Shown here: positions 57,901-64,000 of the stretch, piece by piece
Layout of the letters: the number at the start of each line of letters is the position of its first letter
Numbering within the stretch: the first letter of the stretch is position 1
Assembly: GCF_949628215.1 (NCBI RefSeq)
Contig: NC_134288.1
Span: 10,361,682 to 10,425,681, forward strand
DNA length: 64,000 nt
From: Phalacrocorax aristotelis
Taxonomy: Eukaryota > Chordata > Aves > Suliformes > Phalacrocoracidae
Reading direction: 5' to 3'
The notes under the pieces: model-generated
What the model was told of the DNA's origin: nothing
The model's input: only the letters and a program-made list of their open reading frames with translations
Database searches by the model: none
Program-made: the position numbers and the translations under genes

Positions 57901-60900
57901 TGGCATGGTCACTAAAGAGTCCGTCGGGAGAGAGAAGCACAGTGCAGCGCAAATATCCAGAGCAATCGCATTTCTGAAAGACACCTCTTGGAGAAGCACC
58001 ATTTCAAACACATACATTTCCATCTTTAAGGAACATACACACAAACTTTATTCTGCTGCTAACTTTCTTGCAAATGTATGTCAAAGCTTCAGATCTCAAG
58101 ATTTGACCATGGTGTTTATTTAATACAGTGCTGTCAGTCCTTGATCTCAAAGTGCTTTACAAAAGATGGGAAAAAAAATATTCCTTTCATTCTATAGCTA
58201 GCGAGCATGGAAGTTCAGGTATTTGTACGAAACCATTCAATTATACCTGACAGCCGTTATGTTTTCAAAATCTACTGTAGTTAAAAACATTTTTTGTCCA
58301 GCTGAAGCAGAAGCATACCCTCTTGCCTACGCTGTGGCAACAGCCAAATGGTAAACAATATTCCAGGAACTGCACTGATAATAAACAGCAAATCTACGTA
58401 CAAATAAAGACTCTAATCAAGATTGGCGTACATGACGAGCCGTTAAACAAACTTTAACAAACACCTTGACTGAGTATCAGAACAACATATTGAGCAGGTC
58501 ATTATTTTTGAAAAGCAAGCAGGCAAAGTCAGAAGCAAATATGGCATAAAAGTAAACAAATTCTTATTTAAAGCACTCTATGCCCTAAAGGCCTTTTTAT
58601 TTCTAACACAAAAGAGTCTGATTGAAACTTTTACACATGTAAAAACCACTCTTTAATGCAGCTACAAATAACACATCAAAGTTTATACTACGTCCGAATA
58701 CAATACCCTGTGATCTGGGTCACAACAAAGTGTTTGAGTGAAACCGCACAAAGGTTTCTAAATGCGAACAATCCCAAACCTAACTTTTTATCAGCTATCA
58801 AAGGAAGCTCTGCTCTTGTGCCACAAGCTGGATGTTTGATATACCTTCCTCTGCTTTGATCACAGATTGAAATCTTTCACAACTTAGTTAACTCTATTCA
58901 AGTGTCATAACAATACTTCAAGTTTTCATTCTGGTGGTGCTTGTCTACTGCTGTTATAATTTATAGGCAGGACAACAAAATGCTAAAATCCTCAAGACAG
59001 GAAAAAATGGGGGAAAAAGTGAATTAATCAGTATTTCCTCTTAGAAACTGTTACCAGGAATCCAGCTCTCCAAGTCTATAGCAGCTCCTTTTTCTTCCCC
59101 TGAACATCCCAAACTGATTCAAGCTGCTCTGTTTACATTGAAGCTACACACTGTCACCATGGACAACTTGGAGGCATCTCTGGGTTGCACTTCCTTAACA
59201 AATGGTATTTTAGCATACAGTGAAGATAAGCCAGTGGGGCTGGCTTGATTAATTCGTTATTAGCACCTTTACAGACTTACTTAGGTTCCTAAGAAACCAT
59301 GCACTTCTTAAAGCAGAAGTTAAGGCTAATGATCAAGCAATTAAACAGAATAAGGAGAAACAATACACTCAAATCGTCCAACAGGAGCCACAAAGATGTG
59401 CAACAACAAAGTACAAAGATGATTTTTAAAACAATATCTAGTATTTATTTGGTTTCAACAACTGCAAGTAACACAAGAAGAGAAACCCATGTAAGTGACC
59501 CATACTTTGTACACAAGAACTCAAACAGCACCTGAGTTTACATCTTGTCCCATTCTGACTGGTACTGTGAGAAACCTTTTTCCCTCTTAAGTTTGTATTG
59601 AAATGAATATTAGTGAAAAATATTTTAATTTCTGAATCAGAAATCAAAAGTGCTTTCATTTGGTCAGCTTTGCATACGGAAGATGATGCACTCGTTTAGC
59701 AGTATTTATATGAATACAGTATTCTGTGACAGCTGGACAGTAAGCTATTGCAGGAAACAGAGAGGCAAAGGTTATTGTATCTCATTTAAAACTGCATCCA
59801 TTCTCCCCTAAATCTTGGTTTACCATGTACAAAAATTCTGCACCAAACTGAATACCTTTAAGTCCCTCTTGAGAAAGTTGACCGCTGTGTAAAACGTATT
59901 CCTTTAACATCCAGTGCAAGTATAAATTATTGGTTCCAATGAACCACTAACTAAAAATAACATATTAGCTGGTTTGCCCAAAAGAAAAGGGCTCTGTGTA
60001 CCATGTAATCACTTGGACAGCAAGCTTCACAGGAATTGCTTCTATAAACAGTTTCAGTTGCAACAGGGTAAACAGGAAAAGCCAAACTTAGACATATAAA
60101 AAAGCATGCAATGTACTATTCTGAAAAAGTGGAAGAGTCGCCCTTTAAGGTAGTCAATCACCCCAAAATCTAAAAGTTTTGTGACCTTTTTTTTTTTAAA
60201 TGAGAACACAAGGACGTAAACTAGCCAACTCATCTTCTAATGAGTATTAAAATTCTCATTCGCTTGATTATACTTGGCAAAACCAACTAAAAATATTCAA
60301 CTAAAGCCTTTGAGACTTTTGTAGATGTGGTGTAACCGTACAGAACAATGCTACCAAAGTTCAGCATCGTAAATGAAATAAGACACATGTTATTCAACCA
60401 AGGAGCTCAGGAGAACAGCACTGCTGAAGTTGGAATAGCCCGCTTTTACAGTCAAACCATGAAAACACATGAAGACGAGGGAAACCAAGCCTCTTATATT
60501 GTCTTATCTGAAAGACATCCCCAACAACAAACTGTGCAGGTTCAATACCTAATGGTACCCGAGACGACCTCAGTGTTACCCATAAATATCTGACATGTAC
60601 TTCTTTCTGCAGAACCTGCATGTTCTTTAGGTTTCTGACAAGCATATGAACACCAACCTTGATTGTACACCATGAATGTTGTAAATTCTCAGAGCCCTTC
60701 AGCTGCAGGTTATGTGGCAACTGTGTTACTCAAATAGCAATATATTTAAATTTTCCCTTCTGATTTTAAATCAGTTTGGTTAACTCTAGAAAAGCTGCAC
60801 TTACGTTTGGCTACATCATACTGATAGAACAACCCCACACACGTCCCGGGCTGCCTTTTCCATCAGCAGAATGTTAAGTAATTTCACACCTCACACGATC

Positions 60901-63826
60901 TTTACAATACACAATGAATTAGGAAAAAAGAACACAGGGTAAAAAAAAAAACTTGGGGTATCCTCTATTAACTTCTACAACAGTATGAACTATGTGGAAG
61001 GAAAATTAAAACTTGTAATGTATGCAGTAGCTCGGAGAGTAATATCCCCTTTAGAAATGGCTTATCAGAATTTTAAACGTGTATAATATGCTCTTCGGAT
61101 CTGCCCACTTCCATTAAGTCTTTTCCTCCAGAACAGAAAAATAATAAACATGAACACTGCTCCTTGAGTCAGTTCCTTACCATATTACTTCATAACTAGA
61201 TTGCCTTCGTATTCTCTTATGGCAGTTAAGATTAAAAACACACTTCACTTTTTTTTAAACTCGAGAGATTATTCACTTAAAAATCTTGAAAACAGTGCGT
61301 TTCCTTTTCAGATCAGACAGATGAAAACTGCCACACACTGTGCTGGTTTTGGTTTTTAAAAAATAGAATATTTTTCACTGTGCTCCTGCCTACTCCCCCA
61401 CAATGCCCCCCCCCTTTTTTTTTTTTTAATATAACCCAGGACTTAAAATGACTCAACATCCTCAAATTGTGTTTGAAGAGAAATGTGAAAAACATGTACA
61501 AAGCGAGCACCAATCTAGACTGTGCTTTTAGATCTCTAGAATCTTCTTACCACTTGCTTTAATGTAATTTTATACACTGAAAATTCTCATTAAACTTGAT
61601 ATTCTATTGTATTCAGTAATGACCATTTAAAAGCAAGCGAGTCATGTATCAGAACATCTTCTTCAAAGTGATTAAAATAAATTGATACCTGTGAATCTGA
61701 ATAAGATGAAAGAAAAATATGTGCCTTAATTCCCTGCCTCTGTAAAAATCCTCTTACCAGGTCACGGCCACATCCACCTACCAGTGCGAGAGCTACAAAC
61801 CAAGCAAGCAGTTCTCGTTTTGTCTTAGGCAATTCACTTTGCTTCCACAAAGATGATATATTTGAAGCTTAGCTAAATAAAATTCAAGTAATAGCAAGAG
61901 AACTGGAAAACAGGAGCCTCAAATACAGGCCGAAACGACCTCCAGAGCCCCTCAATGAGCGATCATTTACCCTCTTTTCTAGATCTATCAAGCTTTATTT
62001 TAAACCAGTTGGTCTTCTGCTTATACCATGCCTGTTCTCAAACTCTGCTTCTCAGCTGGTCAGGCAATCTGTAATTTCTAGGCAAAATTTATGACTGCCT
62101 TATACTCATTTGTCTTTACACCAAGTGGTCCTTCAGCTTTTAAGTAAAAGCTTGAAATCCTCCAAACAAGGGGAGGATGATGGATAGAGGGAAGCCCCTT
62201 CATTACTCCAGTTTATCATGACAGAAGATGAAACCACTGATTTCACCTGTCACAAGTCACAGGTCTGAACACATGGTGCATAAATCACCCTTGCAGCCAT
62301 GCATCCATTTATGCTCCCACCCATCCCGGTGCCAGCTGAGGGCACTCTTCTTGCTGCACGCAAGCTTGGCAATTAAACTGCTGCACAGGATCTTTGCTAT
62401 TTCATTGCAACGAAGGGATTTTCAACCCAGGAGCCTAGTTTGAACCATCTGAATCTGATTTAATTGGAGATTGTTCAGTAAGCAAACTACTGTGGAAGAA
62501 ACAAGAATGCTGCATGAGCAATTCTCCCCCAAACATTAAAACTGCAGAATAAGGTACAAAAAAAAGTTTTTCCCCTCTAAATTTGGAAAGATTTTTTAAA
62601 AAACATAATTCTACTGTTCAGACATAAGAAGCAAAAAGAGATACTAAGACTGATATTATATTGTGCATTTTTTGACCCTTTATCGTACAACCCAAGTGAC
62701 CATTAAAAGGTATCAGGGTTTTTTGCCATCAAGGAAACTAAAAGTAAGTATCTTTCTTGAACTTTTCATTCTATTTAATTGGTCAATTTTCTCAGCATAG
62801 ATTAAAATAAACCTTTTCTCCTGGAAACTAACACTTAGTCAGAAAGCCACCGCTTGCTCTATTTTGTGTCACAAATGATACCCCATCCTCTGAGAGTATT
62901 ATTAAAGTACAGCATTAATACTTTTTCTTTCTTTGTGCATTGGAGAATCAAACTATTTTACGATTGCAATGAAGAATACAAAAGTATGCTGAAAAATGAG
63001 CTGTCCACACATAATGGCACATATCAGCCATCTTCAACAGATCACCAGAAGAAAAACATTCATTTCCATGAGCGAGTATAATGAAACAATCAATAGCTGC
63101 TCATTACTTAGAGAGCTCTAAAAGTAAACAGCAGTAAGTGAAGATCACACAACCTACAAAAATCACAACTGTTTCTACACACAGGAGCAACAGTCAAGCC
63201 TCCTTTCAACACGAGGCAATTTTGGATTCAAAACCTTTGCAGCTACTTTTACCATAAGGACTCACGTACTTTTTATTTCGTTTGTAAGTACCATTTTGCA
63301 AACAAGTAAAACAGAAATTTGAGGACAAGTGCTACAAACATACGCACTGAATACTTTCCTCCATGACTTCAGCAGTTAACGTTAAAGTTGGATCAATACC
63401 AGACACAGGTTTCCAAGTTTTATGGAAAGTGGGATTAAGCAGGATTTCAAACTGGATATAAACACATCAGTAGTAATAAAGGAGACAGTGACCTGCAGTT
63501 TCTTCTCACTAAAGTAAACAAAAAATATAAAAACACAAACTTACGAGAGAGAGAATGCGTGCCTTTGGGTAAGTACTCAAACAGCAGAGAACTATCCTCT
63601 CCCAGCATGTCGGCTTTCAGAGACAGCAAACTGTTCTTACTCATGAGAGCCGCACGCAGGTTGGCAACGGTGGCAGCCTGGAGTGCATCCTCCTTCTCTG
63701 GAGTCAGGGGCTGAGAGATGTAGCTGGCTTCCCCACCGATTAGGGCTTCGTCAACATTCGCGTAGGGGTCTGATCGCTCCACCCTGCTGTCAGAGCTGCT
63801 GGGCTCTGTTACTGTCACGTCAGCAC
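42986..63826 (-). CDS. ZBTB46: Zinc finger and BTB domain protein 46, known C-terminal form (5'-partial)
   Basis: BTB zinc-finger repressor that marks the classical dendritic-cell lineage and also acts in endothelium. The window holds three coding exons of the known form: 63545-63826 (shared), 49277-49452 and 42986-43372, about 280 residues. The BTB exon is to the right of the window. The shared exon ends in [15 protein letters not shown] and breaks a codon after its first base. The next exon completes it as Leu and encodes [15 protein letters not shown], then two C2H2 fingers joined by HTGERPYPC. The last exon starts [17 protein letters not shown], a third finger-like CxxC with HGSRRH, then an acidic tail ending DKDFAWIS. 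The tail holds IKVEGDEE, a SUMO-site pattern. All phases agree. Gene order next to SLC2A4RG supports the name. Confidence 0.95.
44275..44345. repeat. TA-rich microsatellite
   Basis: Runs of TA with interspersed CACA and TATATAATATATT, followed closely by a short CR1 remnant. A second TA run lies near 44440-44470. Confidence 0.85.
44372..44440 (-). mobile_element. CR1 LINE 3'-end remnant
   Basis: The minus strand reads GGTCCCTTCCAACTGAACTA and then TTCTATAT, the known CR1 3' terminus (GGTCCCTTCCAACC ... ATTCTAT). Only some 70 bases remain recognisable. Confidence 0.75.
46921..46990. repeat. Seven exact copies of CACAGAATCC
   Basis: Perfect 10-base tandem repeat at the 3' end of the adjoining CR1. 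CR1 tails usually carry a few copies of an 8-base unit of ATTCTRTG type; this unit has two additional bases. Confidence 0.97.
46921..47482 (-). mobile_element. CR1 LINE 3' fragment with expanded tail
   Basis: The minus strand encodes the end of the CR1 reverse transcriptase frame ([19 protein letters not shown]) and the 3' UTR with GGTCCCTTCCAACCTGGGAT. The terminal tail has grown into seven perfect copies of a 10-base unit (46921-46990). The element is 5'-truncated; the right edge near 47482 is approximate. Its subfamily differs from the copy at 10.4 kb. Confidence 0.9.
49453..55526 (-). other. ZBTB46 intron, part below the alternative cassette
   Basis: About 6 kb of AT-rich intron between the known two-finger exon and the alternative terminal exon. 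I see no exon or named repeat in it. Confidence 0.65.
55527..55532 (-). terminator. ZBTB46: Candidate poly(A) signal for the alternative ZBTB46 end
   Basis: AATAAA on the minus strand, 72 bases after the TAG of the alternative terminal exon. The minus strand next contains GGTTGATAATGTGCTGGTTC, a plausible GU-rich downstream element. This would give an exceptionally short 3' UTR. Confidence 0.45.
55604..56157 (-). CDS. ZBTB46: Alternative ZBTB46 terminal exon with four zinc fingers
   Basis: Exon of 554 bases after acceptor CTGTTTTAG, open to a TAG at 55604. It completes the codon left by 56249-56300 (G+AT, Asp) and begins [11 protein letters not shown]. Finger 1 starts CGFCRRVF (C-x2-C-x12-H-x3-H). 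After a 30-residue gap come finger 2 ([10 protein letters not shown], x12, H-x4-H), finger 3 ([10 protein letters not shown], x12, H-x4-H) and finger 4 ([10 protein letters not shown], x12, H-x3-C, a C2HC type). Fingers 3 and 4 are joined by HSNERTF, similar to the TGEKP linker. GC and CpG content stand well above the surrounding intron, as expected of a conserved exon. These fingers differ from the known ZBTB46 pair. It could also be part of another gene, but no other first exon is evident. Confidence 0.82.
56249..56300 (-). CDS. ZBTB46: Alternative ZBTB46 cassette, middle exon
   Basis: Small exon of 52 bases between acceptor CATTTGCAG and donor CAG|GTAGGTAG. It starts in phase 0, encodes [17 protein letters not shown] and leaves one base that the next exon completes. 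Both phases fit their neighbours, which is the chief support for so short an exon. Confidence 0.7.
57501..57673 (-). CDS. ZBTB46: Alternative ZBTB46 cassette, first exon
   Basis: Exon of 173 bases between acceptor TGTTCCCCAG and donor CAG|GTAAGATT. Its first two bases complete the split codon left by the shared exon 63545-63826 (C+GG, Arg instead of the Leu of the known form), and it ends in phase 0. It encodes 57 residues rich in Pro and Ser ([18 protein letters not shown]), with a [11 protein letters not shown]-site pattern near the end (57519-57530). It has no zinc-finger residues and looks like a flexible linker between the BTB half and the four-finger exon. Confidence 0.78.
57674..63544 (-). 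other. ZBTB46 intron, part above the alternative cassette
   Basis: AT-rich intron between the shared exon and the alternative cassette, with short A/T runs. An open block at 61700-61850 is discussed under findings. No repeat family recognised. Confidence 0.6.
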
Positions 63827-64000
63827 CTGTGAGGCGAAAGATGCCATCAGAGACACAAACAAACTCCTGGGATGAGGCATACCAACCACGCACACCCGTC
63901 CAAGTAAAAGAACCAGGAACTTATCACCACCTCTTTTGGCCTTATTGTCACTTTTCATGTGAGAGTATTGTTTCTTGACCCTACTTTTCCAAAAGTCTGA
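63827..64000 (-). other. ZBTB46 intron leading to the upstream (BTB) exon
   Basis: Begins directly at the acceptor CGCCTCACAG of the shared exon. The preceding exon must end one base into a codon. It lies outside the window. Confidence 0.8.

Noticed and set aside
1-64000. CRISPR arrays, bacterial operons, tRNA or rRNA genes
   Set aside because: Spliced vertebrate genes throughout; I saw no tRNA-like box pairs or array structure.

Overview
This window looks like a bird genome, most likely the gene-dense microchromosome equivalent to chicken chromosome 20. Two things point there: CR1 LINE fragments with the typical avian 3' end, and five genes in the order ARFRP1(-), ZGPAT(+), LIME1(+), SLC2A4RG(+), ZBTB46(-), which is the order I know from human 20q13.33. 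Species cannot be fixed from this sequence. Gene identities come from recognising the translated exons and checking that every splice phase fits; no database was searched.

Layout. 1-10.4 kb: ARFRP1, a Golgi small GTPase on the minus strand; six coding exons are seen and the last (about 28 residues) lies left of the window. 10.35-11.35 kb: divergent promoters of ARFRP1 and ZGPAT, each with a ZNF143-type (SBS) site, with a roughly 750-base CR1 fragment lodged between them. 11.7-17.2 kb: complete ZGPAT (CCCH, Tudor-like and G-patch repressor, 540 aa). 24.3-26.6 kb: complete LIME1 (tyrosine-rich transmembrane adaptor, 360 aa). 26.6-31.4 kb: intergenic, ending in three different minisatellites. 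31.5-37.1 kb: complete SLC2A4RG (403 aa), with a 12-copy repeat of about 138 bp in intron 1. 38.1-64 kb: the 3' half of ZBTB46 on the minus strand, with a 4.9-kb 3' UTR, the known two-finger exon and the last exon, plus one upstream shared exon. The BTB exon lies to the right of the window.

The most striking observation is in the large ZBTB46 intron (49453-63544). Three consecutive open exons (57501-57673, 56249-56300, 55604-56157) have good splice sites and mutually compatible phases, and join in frame to the same phase-1 donor that the known zinc-finger exon uses. Together they give a different C terminus of about 259 aa with four other C2H2/C2HC fingers, its own stop and a nearby poly(A) signal. 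One BTB protein could thus carry either of two zinc-finger sets, as in insect lola-type genes. I do not recall this for mammalian ZBTB46.

The genes do not form a single pathway: ARFRP1 and ZGPAT share a divergent promoter, LIME1 is a lymphoid signalling adaptor, and ZGPAT, SLC2A4RG and ZBTB46 are nuclear DNA-binding regulators.
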